From Pseudomonas putida (GTDB taxonomy: Bacteria > Pseudomonadota > Gammaproteobacteria > Pseudomonadales > Pseudomonadaceae), in contig NZ_JANHLE010000007.1 in the NCBI RefSeq assembly GCF_028682475.1, forward strand, positions 1-64,000: a stretch of DNA of 64,000 nt, read 5' to 3'. The notes below the pieces were generated by a model, which had not been told where the DNA came from, ran no database searches, and was given only the letters and a program-made list of their open reading frames with translations. The translations under genes were made by a program, and so were the position numbers. Positions 42,696-50,769 of the stretch are shown here, piece by piece (position 1 is the stretch's first letter; every line of letters begins with the position of its first letter).

Positions 42696-42715
42696 ACGCC
42701 CCCGGTGGGGGGCGT
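42696..42715. terminator. GC-rich hairpin
   Basis: Stem ACGCCCCC / GGGGGCGT with a four-base loop, close to the end of the broken kinase remnant on the minus strand. No T-run. Confidence 0.45.
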
Positions 42716-42724
42716 GCCTGCAGA

Positions 42725-42928
42725 CTAAAGAACCGGCGCTGCGCCCGCTCCTTCCCACCAGACCATGAGCAGGTTGCCTACCTGCTCTTCTGGTTCTTGC
42801 GAGATTTTCAGCATGGCAGGGATGCCGTGCTGGCGAATGGGCAACAGGTTGCCGTTCAACGAGACAAAAGCAGCCCCGTCGACGGTCAACGCCCAGCGTT
42901 TCAAATAGTGATCGAACAGCGCGAAGTG
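42725..42928 (-). pseudogene. Remnant of a StrB/APH(6)-like phosphotransferase
   Basis: The minus strand reads 67 codons that resemble the N-terminus of the APH(6)/hydroxyurea-type kinase family: FDHYLKRWALTVDGAAFV, LLPIRQHGIPAMLKIS, then EEQVGNLLMVWWEGAGAAPVL, ending at a TAG where the family continues for about 200 residues. There is no start codon, and a stop (TAG) lies two codons upstream of the readable region. Both ends are therefore lost. It begins seven bases past the stop of the glycine-zipper lipoprotein gene. The resemblance is by eye and should be tested by alignment. Confidence 0.62.
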
Positions 42929-42934
42929 CCTCGT

Positions 42935-43162
42935 CTACTTCTGCTGCCTGCTACCTCTGATGTTGCCGGCAACCCCGCCGGCGACGGCGCCGATCGCAGC
43001 GCCAGTCCATCCACTGCCACCGGAGATCGCGGCAATGCCAGCGCCGGCCGCAGCACCGATAGCGGCACCGCTCACTGTCCCCTGCTGCTGAGCGGACATC
43101 GAGGTGCAGCCGATCACACTCGCCGCAGTGAGGGCTGCGGCCAACAATAAGGACCTGTTCAT
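42935..43162 (-). CDS. Glycine-zipper lipoprotein
   Basis: A 75-residue protein. The lipobox SVIGC places the lipidated Cys at residue 19. The mature part is a glycine-zipper membrane segment (GAAIGAAAGAGIAAISGG and GAAIGAVAGGVAGNI) ending RGSRQQK. Related small lipoproteins sit in the outer membrane or its inner face. GGAGG precedes the ATG. It is 11 bases downstream of another small exported protein and likely co-transcribed. Confidence 0.87.
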   Translation of the reverse strand: MNRSLLLAAALTAASVIGCTSMSAQQQGTVSGAAIGAAAGAGIAAISGGSGWTGAAIGAVAGGVAGNIRGSRQQK

Positions 43163-43173
43163 CTTCACCTCCG

Positions 43174-43554
43174 CTATTTGTTCTGCGTCAGACCGGGCAC
43201 GACCATCTCGAACCAGAGGGTCTCGATGACGGGTCGTTTCACCTGGTCGGGATGGGCGGCGTACCACTGGTTGAGCCCTTCGCGCACGGTATCGAGCGTT
43301 TGGCCCTTCAATCCCCTGGCGAAACGTGGAATCAGGCTGTGGTCATCGGAAGGCGGCTTCGCCTTATGGTAGGCCGCCTCCACCTCGTAGGCATTGGCGA
43401 TGCCGATGAGGTAAACCTTCTTGAGCTGCTCCGACGACTGCATCCATTGCTCGCCGGTGATCAGGGCAACCCCTTCGGCGCGGGCAATACCCGAAGCCGT
43501 CGCCAAGGCCACCCACATCGCCCATACCAACGTGCTCAATCGCAATGCGCTCAT
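43174..43554 (-). CDS. Small exported protein, Rap1a/Tai-like layout
   Basis: A 126-residue protein with a signal peptide (about residues 1-26, ending GIARA). The mature part is helical: LKKVYLIGIANAYEVEAAYH and LDTVREGLNQWYAAHPDQVK. The helix-HP-helix ending is reminiscent of Rap1a/Tai-type periplasmic proteins, but it has no cysteines and the match is weak. GAGGAGGG precedes the ATG. It leads a two-gene unit with the glycine-zipper lipoprotein. Confidence 0.75.
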   Translation of the reverse strand: MSALRLSTLVWAMWVALATASGIARAEGVALITGEQWMQSSEQLKKVYLIGIANAYEVEAAYHKAKPPSDDHSLIPRFARGLKGQTLDTVREGLNQWYAAHPDQVKRPVIETLWFEMVVPGLTQNK

Positions 43555-43825
43555 CGTCTTCCCTCCTCGCCAGGTTGAACCGCTACATGTGCCACTCGTT
43601 TCTTAGCCTCACGCTCGCATCAGTCAGCCGCTAACCCCGGGCCTACAGACAAGTCTAGATTCCTAAATGGCCGCTGCCTGTCCGCAGACCAGCCGTTCAG
43701 CTCATCGGTCCTCGATTCCCTTGTCATGAAATGAAAATTCGCTGTCGTGCGATGAGAGGTAATCGCAACCGCTGTTGCCCTAGAGTCGGGGCACAACAAC
43801 ACAGCGCCCGGACACGAGAGCCGCC

Positions 43826-45619
43826 ATGAGCAGATCGACCCGCACCAGCGAGACCGCAACGCCCACCCAACGCCCCCAGGCGACCCCCCGAAAGCGTCGA
43901 GCTCGCAAGGAGAGCGATCTCCCGGACAACCACCAGCTACAAGAACTGATCGGCACGGCTGCCAACCAGACCCTGGCCGGCAATCCGCTGGTCAGCGTGC
44001 GCCCGGCGGACCTGGCCAGCTCGGCCGGCTATCTGCTCAAGGCCGTGGGCAAGTCGCCGCTCAAAGCTGGCACTCATCTGGGCGGCTACCTGAAGGCGCT
44101 GCGCGGCATCGTCGGTGGCAACTCCTGCATCGCGCCGGACCCTAAGGACAAGCGCTTCGCCGACCCGGCCTGGCAATCCAACGCCTTCCTGCGCGCCCTG
44201 CTGCAGAGCTACCTGGCCGGCCAAAGTGAGCTAACCCGCTTCATCGAAGCCACCGACCTTGCCCCGCTGGAAAAGAGCCGCGCCCGGTTCGTAGCGGCGC
44301 TCCTGGCCGATGCCGTGGCACCGAGCAACTCGCCACTGACCAATCCGGCGGCGCTGCGCAAGCTGGTGGACACCGGTGGCATGAGCCTGGCCAGGGGCAT
44401 GCGCCAGTTCGGCGAGGATATGCTGAACAACCGCGGGCTGCCGAAACAGGTCGACAGCACGCCGTTCAAGGTTGGGGAAAACATCGCCACGGCCAAGGGC
44501 GAAGTGGTATTTCGCAACGAGATGTTCGAGCTGCTGCAGTTCGCGCCCACCACCGAAAATGTCTATGCCCGGCCCTTGGTGATGTCGCCGCCGCAAATCA
44601 ACAAGTACTACGCCATCGACCTGTCGCCGGAGAAAAGCCTGATCAAGTGGATTCAGGACAGCGGCGTGAATCTCTTCGTCATCAGTTGGCGCAATCCCAC
44701 CCGCGAGCACCGCGACTGGGGCTTGTCCGAATACGCGCTGTGCCTCGACCAGGCGGTGGACGTGGCGCGCAGGATTACCGGTAGCGCGGATGTGAACATG
44801 TGGGGCTCCTGCTCCGGCGGCATCACCCTGGCGGCCTACCTGGGCTGGCTGGCGGCCCGTGGCGAAGGGCACAAGGTGGCCAACACCAGCTGGGCGGTGT
44901 GCGTGCTCGACATGCCGTCGGCGCTGGACGACACCACCCTGGGGCTGTTCACCACCCCGTCCGCCCTGCGCGCGGCCAAGGCCAGCTCGCGGCGCAAGGG
45001 CGTGCTCAGCGGCCAGGGCATGGCCCGCATGTTCGCCTGGATGCGGCCCAACGACCTGATCTGGAACTACTGGGTCAACAACTACCTGCTGGGCAACAAG
45101 CCGCCGGCCTTCGACATCCTGGCCTGGAACAACGACACCACGCGGCTACCCGCCCAACTGCACGCGGACTACCTCGACCTGATCCAGCAGAACCCCTACA
45201 GCAACCCCGGCACCCTGGAGATTGCCGGCGAGCCGATCGACATGACCCAGGTGAAGGTGGGCGCCTATGTAGTTGGCGGCACCACTGACCACATCACCCC
45301 CTGGCAGGGCTGCTACGGCACCGCCCGGCTGTTTGGTGAAGACACAACCTACGTGCTCTCCAACGCCGGCCACCTGCAGAGCCTGGTGAATCCGCCGGGC
45401 AACCCCAAGTCGTTCTACTACGCCGCGCCTGCCGCCGCCGAGTCCCCGGAAACCTGGTTACAGAATGCCGGGGAGCGACAGCAAGGCAGCTGGTGGCCGC
45501 ATTGGCGCGAATGGATCGGGGAGCGCTCGGGCGACAGCCTGCCGGCAGCGAAGAAGCTCGGCTCACGCAAGTACCCGCCCCTCTGCCCCGCACCTGGCAC
45601 CTATGTCATGGAGCGCTGA
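43826..45619 (+). CDS. Class II-type polyhydroxyalkanoate synthase, orphan paralogue
   Basis: A 597-residue alpha/beta-hydrolase-fold protein aligning by eye along the whole length of Pseudomonas PhaC1/PhaC2. The catalytic triad is complete: Cys329 in the lipase-like box GSCSGG, Asp488 (GGTTDHITPW) and His516 (SNAGHLQSL). It is about 35 residues longer than usual, owing to a basic N-terminal extension (PRKRRARKESDLP). It stands alone: no depolymerase, phasin or phaD gene is nearby, unlike the classical pha cluster. It may polymerise 3-hydroxyacyl-CoA of a different chain length or act as a hydrolase/transferase. Only a weak ribosome-binding site precedes the ATG. Confidence 0.88.
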   Translation: MSRSTRTSETATPTQRPQATPRKRRARKESDLPDNHQLQELIGTAANQTLAGNPLVSVRPADLASSAGYLLKAVGKSPLKAGTHLGGYLKALRGIVGGNSCIAPDPKDKRFADPAWQSNAFLRALLQSYLAGQSELTRFIEATDLAPLEKSRARFVAALLADAVAPSNSPLTNPAALRKLVDTGGMSLARGMRQFGEDMLNNRGLPKQVDSTPFKVGENIATAKGEVVFRNEMFELLQFAPTTENVYARPLVMSPPQINKYYAIDLSPEKSLIKWIQDSGVNLFVISWRNPTREHRDWGLSEYALCLDQAVDVARRITGSADVNMWGSCSGGITLAAYLGWLAARGEGHKVANTSWAVCVLDMPSALDDTTLGLFTTPSALRAAKASSRRKGVLSGQGMARMFAWMRPNDLIWNYWVNNYLLGNKPPAFDILAWNNDTTRLPAQLHADYLDLIQQNPYSNPGTLEIAGEPIDMTQVKVGAYVVGGTTDHITPWQGCYGTARLFGEDTTYVLSNAGHLQSLVNPPGNPKSFYYAAPAAAESPETWLQNAGERQQGSWWPHWREWIGERSGDSLPAAKKLGSRKYPPLCPAPGTYVMER

Positions 45620-45646
45620 GGTTTTTACCAGTAGTGGTCTTCAACC

Positions 45647-45719
45647 GGTGGGAGCGGGCTTGCCCCGCGATTGCGGTCTGTCAGAGACATCAAATCGCGG
45701 GGCAAGCCCGCTCCCACCA
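45647..45719. repeat. REP doublet (inverted pair)
   Basis: Two perfect inverted REP cores about 29 bases apart. This is the last REP in the window; none occurs in the next 18 kb. Confidence 0.9.
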
Positions 45720-45883
45720 CAGAGGCTACGTTGACCCTAACCTGGATTGAGAACTGCCTGCCGGCCAGAAGCCGCCAGTGGTCGTTGCATTTCGCTGGTC
45801 GCTGGCGGGTAGCTAAGCTTAATAAATCGGGGCAACTTGAAACTTGGGTGGGCATCCAGACGCCGCACCCCAAGGAGACGACC

Positions 45884-46174
45884 ATGTACGCGGTGATAAG
45901 AACCTACCTGGGTGCTGGAGCAAAGCAGCTTTTCGAGCGTTTAGAAGAGCGCAAAGCCGACGTCGAAGCTGCCCTGCGCACAGTGCCTGGCCTGGTCAGC
46001 TACACACTGCTCAATACCGGTGATGGTGGTACTTCAGTGACTGTATGCACGGACAAGGCCGGCAGCGATGCAAGTTTGAAAGTCGCACGGGACTGGGTTC
46101 AGAACAACGCATCACATATCCACGCGGACCCGCCGATCGTGACGGAAGGTCCGGTCATTGTGCAGATCAACTAA
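45884..46174 (+). CDS. Small ABM-like domain protein
   Basis: A 96-residue protein: MYAVIRTYLGAGAKQLFERLEERK, GLVSYTLLNTGDGGTSVTVC, then ASLKVARDWVQNNASHI. The strand-helix pattern resembles the antibiotic-biosynthesis-monooxygenase/dimeric ferredoxin-like fold, but the function is unknown. AAGGAG seven bases before the ATG fixes the start; the frame is open further up into the REP. Confidence 0.82.
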   Translation: MYAVIRTYLGAGAKQLFERLEERKADVEAALRTVPGLVSYTLLNTGDGGTSVTVCTDKAGSDASLKVARDWVQNNASHIHADPPIVTEGPVIVQIN

Positions 46175-46390
46175 CGTGCACTTCGGCTTGATAGCCAACA
46201 AAACCGCTCTTTCTGGGCTGGTGCCGCAGCCCTCGCCCTAACGCGCCTACCAGACCAACGCCCACGCCCGTTACAAATACTTACCCCCTGATCGGGTGGT
46301 GAAATGCCCAAACACCCCCAAATGAGGGGATTTCTGGGTAACGAATTGAGCGGGACTTAACCTCAGCTCAGGCGTTGCGGGCTATCGAGC

Positions 46391-46407
46391 TTGGCATGAT
46401 GTGTGCC
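46391..46407 (+). promoter_or_regulatory. Candidate sigma-54 promoter
   Basis: TTGGCATG-ATGT-GTGCC has GG and GC dinucleotides at the required 12-base offset and 7 of 8 matches to the -24 box (TTGGCACG); the -12 box is weaker. It lies 56 bases before the orphan kinase start, in a 288-base gap with no other visible feature. Confidence 0.5.
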
Positions 46408-46462
46408 TATTCCATAATCGACATTGCACATTATTCTCTCAAGGTCTCGAGGTGTGAAGCGC

Positions 46463-48091
46463 ATGCAGCAAACTCACGAGAGAAACCCGCCAACCCCATC
46501 ACACCCGAAATCCAGTCGGGATGAACGCGTGCGCTGCGATACCAAGCGCACGCTCGGGCAGCCGCATGCGATCAGTGAGACGCAAGATCGAAAAGAGGGA
46601 TTGGACTGTACAGTGCGGACAACAAGAAATTCCTTTATTAGCCGTGCGCCATGGAATCTTAAATTACTACCTATCAAAGGCACTGCGTCGATTCTGGCGA
46701 AACTCAAAGCGACTCGAAGGCCCTCAACACTCATCGGACCCAGTGTAATTTTAGTCGCCACTTTTTTTGGGCTGTTTGTTACCGGCCTCATAATGAGTAC
46801 AAGCACCCAGCAAAACACAGCACTCACTGCCAAGTTTATCCAGGCGTTGGGAGCCGTTGAAGCGAGAAACATGGGGTTGGCTGGATATCAAACAAGCGAC
46901 GTCCTTGACTCGCGCGAAGACAGTGACTTACCTCAAGAAGCCCAGATCAATCGACAGCGATCTCGACAAGCATTCTTTGAGAGCCTGAAAAATATTGCCA
47001 ATCAGCCGGACACCTTATTGATTAATGTTTATGCACCTGACAATGTTGTCATTTGGTCTAGCAATCCAAAATTAATCGGCCAACATTTCGCCGACGACGA
47101 CGAACTTGAAAGTTCCAGGTCCAGCAAGGGTGCAGTCGTTGCCAGCTACCACCAGGTAAAAGAAAGTCGCAGTGAACAGCAATTCACTCGAAAGCCCAGC
47201 AGCATATTTATTGAGAATTACATCCCGCTCGTGAATACGGCAGGGAAAGTACCCTCAGTTGTTGAATTCTACACCGCCCCTCACGGCTGGTTCGCGGGTA
47301 CTCAATCGGGTTACCTGGTGGTGTGGCTCACTTGTTCCATTGGCGGAGCATTGATTTATCTAGGCCTTCTCTCCTTCACGGGTAGGCGTGGTGGTCTGTT
47401 TCCTTCGAGGATTCAACAAAACATTGACAACGAAATGGCCGCTTTACTTAACGAAGTGTCTAGCGTGGTGGCCCATAGCTTACGCAACCCCCTTGCCGTG
47501 CTCCGCTCCAGTGCCGAGCTGGCACTGGAGGTCGGAACCCAAGCAGCCGGCAAAAACATCGGAGATATCATCAATCAGGTGGACCGCATGTCAGCGTGGA
47601 TTAAAGAACTGCATGTTGCATCCACCTCGCTGAAGGGTGAAATCGGAACGGTCTGTCCGGTAGAGGCAGTACATGAGACCCTGCGAAATTTTGAACTGTC
47701 ATTATGCAGCGCCAATGTGCACGTGGAATTTTCAGCCATCAGCACCCTGCCGGTAACAGGTCATCACCAACTGCTAGTTCAAATATTAGACAGCCTGGTA
47801 GCCAATGCCATTGATGCGATGCCCGACGGAGGTACTTTGTACATAGCCATAAATCAGCGCCCGTTCAGGCGTTTGAGCATAATGCTTCGTGACACCGGCA
47901 TGGGCATGACCAGCGCCCAACAGAAGGCGTTGTTTCGCCCTCGTTGTTCCATCACGCAGGGAGGTTTTGGCATTGGGTTAATGCTGGTGAAATTGATTAT
48001 GAAGCGTTTTGGCGGTGACGCCAGCCTGACCACGAGTAAAAATAAAGGGACAACCGTAGATCTGTGCTTTCGGATGGCCAACAGAGCTTAG
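46463..48091 (+). CDS. Orphan sensor histidine kinase
   Basis: A 542-residue kinase with a polar, probably disordered N-terminus (about 1-60), membrane helices at about 90-111 and 284-305, a periplasmic sensor loop between them, and a kinase core with His338 in VVAHSLRNPLAVL. The ATPase domain shows N-box SLVANAIDAMPDGG, G1 RDTGMGM and G2 GGFGIGLML. No response regulator gene is adjacent. The gene is visibly more AT-rich than its neighbours, a sign of separate origin. The start is the ATG at 46463 with GAGG upstream; the frame opens with TTG at 46424. Confidence 0.87.
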   Translation: MQQTHERNPPTPSHPKSSRDERVRCDTKRTLGQPHAISETQDRKEGLDCTVRTTRNSFISRAPWNLKLLPIKGTASILAKLKATRRPSTLIGPSVILVATFFGLFVTGLIMSTSTQQNTALTAKFIQALGAVEARNMGLAGYQTSDVLDSREDSDLPQEAQINRQRSRQAFFESLKNIANQPDTLLINVYAPDNVVIWSSNPKLIGQHFADDDELESSRSSKGAVVASYHQVKESRSEQQFTRKPSSIFIENYIPLVNTAGKVPSVVEFYTAPHGWFAGTQSGYLVVWLTCSIGGALIYLGLLSFTGRRGGLFPSRIQQNIDNEMAALLNEVSSVVAHSLRNPLAVLRSSAELALEVGTQAAGKNIGDIINQVDRMSAWIKELHVASTSLKGEIGTVCPVEAVHETLRNFELSLCSANVHVEFSAISTLPVTGHHQLLVQILDSLVANAIDAMPDGGTLYIAINQRPFRRLSIMLRDTGMGMTSAQQKALFRPRCSITQGGFGIGLMLVKLIMKRFGGDASLTTSKNKGTTVDLCFRMANRA

Positions 48092-48228
48092 TATCGCCCT
48101 TGGCTTTGTCGTTTGGGTCGGTAACTGCCGTTCGACAGAGGTCGCAATCCGTCCCGAGCAATCTTGTCATTTGCCAAGGCTTAGGGCAGGGTCGATACCA
48201 CTGATATCTCTGCCAATGGAGTCACCCC

Positions 48229-49362
48229 ATGTCAAAGCTATATCCCAGTGTTGATCCTGAGGGGCTGCTCGAGTACTCGGTGGTCTACACCGACCGCTCG
48301 CTCAACCACATGTCGCAGTCATTTCAAGGCGTGATGAAGAACATTTCCAGGACCCTGAAACAGGTCTACAACGCCCAGGCTGTTGCGGTAGTCCCGGGCA
48401 GCGGCACGTTCGGCATGGAAGCGGTGGCGCGACAGTTTGCCAGCGACCAGCAATGCCTGGTGATACGCAACGGCTGGTTCAGTTATCGCTGGAGCCAGAT
48501 CCTTGAGATGGGCAAAATACCGGCGGCCACCACGGTGCTGAAAGCCCGACCGGTCGACACGGGTCGCCAGGCTGCCTATGCGCCTCCCCCGCTGGACGAA
48601 GTGCTGGCAGCCATTGCGGCTTCGAGGCCGCAGATTGTCTTCGCCCCCCACGTTGAAACCTCATCAGGGATCATCCTGCCCGACGACTACCTGCGGGCCG
48701 TCGGCGACGCCGTGCATGCGGTGGGTGGCCTGTTCGTGCTGGACTGCATCGCCTCCGGCACGATTTGGGTTGATATGCACAAGTGCGCAGTCGACCTGCT
48801 GATCAGCGCACCGCAAAAAGGCTGGAGCGCCTCCCCTTGCTGCGCCCTGGTGATGTTCAGTGCCTTGGCCCTCGAGCGCATCGAGCAGACGCAGAGCAGC
48901 AGCTTTGCCTGCGACCTGAAAAAGTGGCTGCAGATCATGCAGGCCTACGAACAGGGCGGACATGCCTACCATGCGACCATGCCCAGCGATTCCCTCGCGC
49001 GATTCAACGACGTGATGAAAGAGATGCAAGCCTACGGTTTCGACAAGGTCCGCGGCGAACAACAGGCGCTGGGCGATCGGGTGCGCGCAATGTTGACCGG
49101 CAAAGGCATCAAAAGCGTGGCCGCTGCCGGCTTTCAGGCCCCTGGCGTAGTGGTCAGCTACACCGATGATGCCGACATCAAGAGCGGCAAGAAATTTGCC
49201 GACCACGGCCTGCAGATCGCCGCCGGAGTGCCGTTGCAATGCGACGAGCCGGCCGACTTCCAGACCTTCCGCATCGGTCTGTTCGGACTCGAAAAGCTGC
49301 ACAATATCGAGCGCACGGTCAGCACCCTCGAGCAGGCACTGGACGAGGTGATGGTGAACTAA
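48229..49362 (+). CDS. Class V PLP aminotransferase (alanine-glyoxylate/AEP type)
   Basis: A 377-residue aminotransferase. The PLP-binding lysine is Lys197 in SAPQKGWSASP. Cofactor segments are VVPGSGTFGMEAVARQ near residue 54 (phosphate cup) and FVLDCIASGTIWVDM near 168 (Asp contacting the pyridine nitrogen). Members transfer amino groups between alanine, serine, glyoxylate, 2-aminoethylphosphonate or pyridoxamine and 2-oxo acids; the exact pair cannot be read. It follows the orphan kinase after 137 bases in the same direction. Confidence 0.9.
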   Translation: MSKLYPSVDPEGLLEYSVVYTDRSLNHMSQSFQGVMKNISRTLKQVYNAQAVAVVPGSGTFGMEAVARQFASDQQCLVIRNGWFSYRWSQILEMGKIPAATTVLKARPVDTGRQAAYAPPPLDEVLAAIAASRPQIVFAPHVETSSGIILPDDYLRAVGDAVHAVGGLFVLDCIASGTIWVDMHKCAVDLLISAPQKGWSASPCCALVMFSALALERIEQTQSSSFACDLKKWLQIMQAYEQGGHAYHATMPSDSLARFNDVMKEMQAYGFDKVRGEQQALGDRVRAMLTGKGIKSVAAAGFQAPGVVVSYTDDADIKSGKKFADHGLQIAAGVPLQCDEPADFQTFRIGLFGLEKLHNIERTVSTLEQALDEVMVN

Positions 49363-49521
49363 GCCCTCATCTTGCCTGCAGCACATACCGAACGTGTGAA
49401 TTCAAGGAAGGTATTCTGCTCTGGGTACTGCCGGCCCAGAGCGCTGTATGACTTGGGTCGACCTAAAGCTGCCCTTCATGGAGGGCAGCTACCGGCCATA
49501 AGCGGACATTCCTGAAACGAA

Positions 49522-49546
49522 AAGCCCGCCCGAGATAGGCGGGCTT
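49522..49546. terminator. Hairpin terminator candidate
   Basis: 9-bp stem AAGCCCGCC / GGCGGGCTT with a CGAGATA loop, 160 bases after the aminotransferase stop. It could terminate either strand. Confidence 0.6.
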
Positions 49547-49775
49547 CAACAAATTCGGATCACTTGGTTTTCTTGATCACTGGCGGCTTCCAGCTTCCAT
49601 CGAGGATCGCCTGACCGCTTCGATCTTGAACTCTTTGAGGTAAAGCTAACGACTCATGACACTTCAAGGCCTCATTATTAGGCCTGTAGGTTTCTAGGAA
49701 ACCAGGGGCGATTCAAAAGTCCATGCATTGAAATTAAAACCAAAAATTCAACCATGTAATAGAATTTTAGAAGAT

Positions 49776-49805
49776 CAAAAAAAAACGAGGGCATTGCCCT
49801 CGTTT
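49776..49805 (-). terminator. Strong minus-strand intrinsic terminator
   Basis: Perfect stem AAACGAGGGCA / TGCCCTCGTTT, with a run of A on the plus strand giving at least nine T on the minus-strand transcript. It ends minus-strand transcription from the GntR/RND side and lies 48 bases beyond the stop of the fragment at 49854. Confidence 0.88.
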
Positions 49806-49853
49806 CCGCAACTGCTGACAGACTTTAAATCTGTTCGGCACTATCCAGATAAA

Positions 49854-49973
49854 TTATGCGCGATGAAAAACCCAAACACCTGCCGGATGGTTGGGCCGCA
49901 GCAGCACACCCTCTCCCGGTGTAACCACCACTTCGGGCTGACTGCCCGCGACATCAGCGCCAAAGGCCCTGAT
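49854..49973 (-). pseudogene. Unidentified gene-tail fragment
   Basis: 39 minus-strand codons without a start, bounded upstream by an in-frame stop: AFGADVAGSQPEVVVTPGEG, then VLLRPNHPAGVWVFHRA, then TAA. The residue pattern (beta-strand and turn-rich) looks like real protein, and a strong terminator follows 48 bases later, as expected behind a functional gene end. I do not recognise the family. It could be the 3' remnant of a gene deleted next to the GntR gene. Confidence 0.35.
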
Positions 49974-49992
49974 TTAGTGTCCCAATGTACGT

Positions 49993-50646
49993 TCAGAAGC
50001 GTCTGAAACGCAACGCAAGATTGGGATCCAAATGTTGACAAAGAATCTTCAGCAAGGCGGTTTCATCGTATTTCTTAAGTGCCTCAACCAATTCATTATG
50101 TTCTTCCATCACTACACTTAACAGTTTTTCATCGATCGGAATGGATGCACAAGCCAGCAAATGCCGAAACTGCAAGGCATCATAAAGCTCTAACAGCACT
50201 TCATTCCCGGAAAGCTCTACGATAATACGATGCAACTCCCTATCAAGCTCTGCTATTTCATGCGCCATGATGAAATGCGTAAGCCTTGCCATTTCACTTA
50301 TCAGTTCATCAACCCGCTCGGGAATAGGAGGACGAATGTCACATACACGACGTGCGGCATATGTTTCAAGTACAATCCGGGTTTCAAAAAACTGATGCAT
50401 CTCACTCGGTGAAATCGCGCGGACCCTCGCACCGCGGCGCGGAATCAGCTCGACGAAGCCTTCGGCGCTCAATTTGTTGAAGGCTTCCCGGATAGGTGTC
50501 CTCGACACCCCTATTTCATTGGCAACCATTCCTTCTTCAACGAATGATCCCGATGGGAAGGTGCCACGCAAAATGCTGTTTCGAATGAAGTCATAGGTCC
50601 GGGTTTTAACCGAGTCCGTGCCTGGTTCTGCGACTTTGTTTTCCAT
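49993..50646 (-). CDS. GntR-family (FCD/FadR-type) regulator
   Basis: A 217-residue regulator. The winged helix-turn-helix occupies about residues 12-78 (VKTRTYDFIRNSILRGTFPS, then GVSRTPIREAFNKLSAEGFVE). An all-helical FCD effector domain follows, with metal-type residues in ELDRELHRIIVELSG and MEEHNELVEALKKYD. It probably represses the long catabolic block and is released by an organic acid intermediate. The start is the ATG at 50646 (MENKVAEPG); an earlier ATG at 50679 would add 11 residues. A GTATAC-type site lies 38 bases upstream. Confidence 0.9.
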   Translation of the reverse strand: MENKVAEPGTDSVKTRTYDFIRNSILRGTFPSGSFVEEGMVANEIGVSRTPIREAFNKLSAEGFVELIPRRGARVRAISPSEMHQFFETRIVLETYAARRVCDIRPPIPERVDELISEMARLTHFIMAHEIAELDRELHRIIVELSGNEVLLELYDALQFRHLLACASIPIDEKLLSVVMEEHNELVEALKKYDETALLKILCQHLDPNLALRFRRF

Positions 50647-50683
50647 GTGCCTACTCACATACCTGAAGGGGTATTGCATGGCG

Positions 50684-50698
50684 ATGAGTATACATGAG
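50684..50698 (-). promoter_or_regulatory. Candidate GntR operator, site 1
   Basis: The minus strand reads CTCATGTATACTCAT, sharing CATGTATAC with the site before the aldolase gene. GTATAC-centred palindromes are typical operators of FCD-type GntR regulators, so autoregulation is likely. Confidence 0.5.
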
Positions 50699-50739
50699 AA
50701 ATGCGCGACGTATAACGGTGACACCCATCTTGACCGAAA

Positions 50740-50757
50740 GGGCCTCCAGCGAGGCCC
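50740..50757 (-). terminator. Hairpin after the RND transporter gene
   Basis: Perfect 7-bp stem GGGCCTC / GAGGCCC with a 4-base loop, followed by CTTTCGG on the minus strand, 13 bases after the transporter stop. It would partly insulate the GntR gene. Confidence 0.55.
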
Positions 50758-50769
50758 CGGAAACACAGC

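Larger units (their letters stand above)
49363..49853. other. Gene-poor stretch with hairpins and debris
   Basis: No intact gene. It contains terminator hairpins (49522-49546, 49776-49805), an inverted repeat GGTTTC-TAG-GAAACC at 49689-49703, and at about 49580-49655 on the minus strand a broken reading of codons: one frame reads EFKIEAVRR, resembling the start of IS3-type OrfA transposases, while another ends AILDGSWKPPVIKKTK at a stop. Neither is long enough to be a gene. Confidence 0.5.

Noticed and set aside
42935..43267. Longer start for the glycine-zipper lipoprotein
   Set aside because: The extra 35 residues overlap the upstream gene and would bury the lipobox; GGAGG supports the ATG at 43162.
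48181..48215. Imperfect inverted repeat before the aminotransferase, considered as operator or riboswitch
   Set aside because: Arms pair only with a large internal mismatch; no known motif fits.
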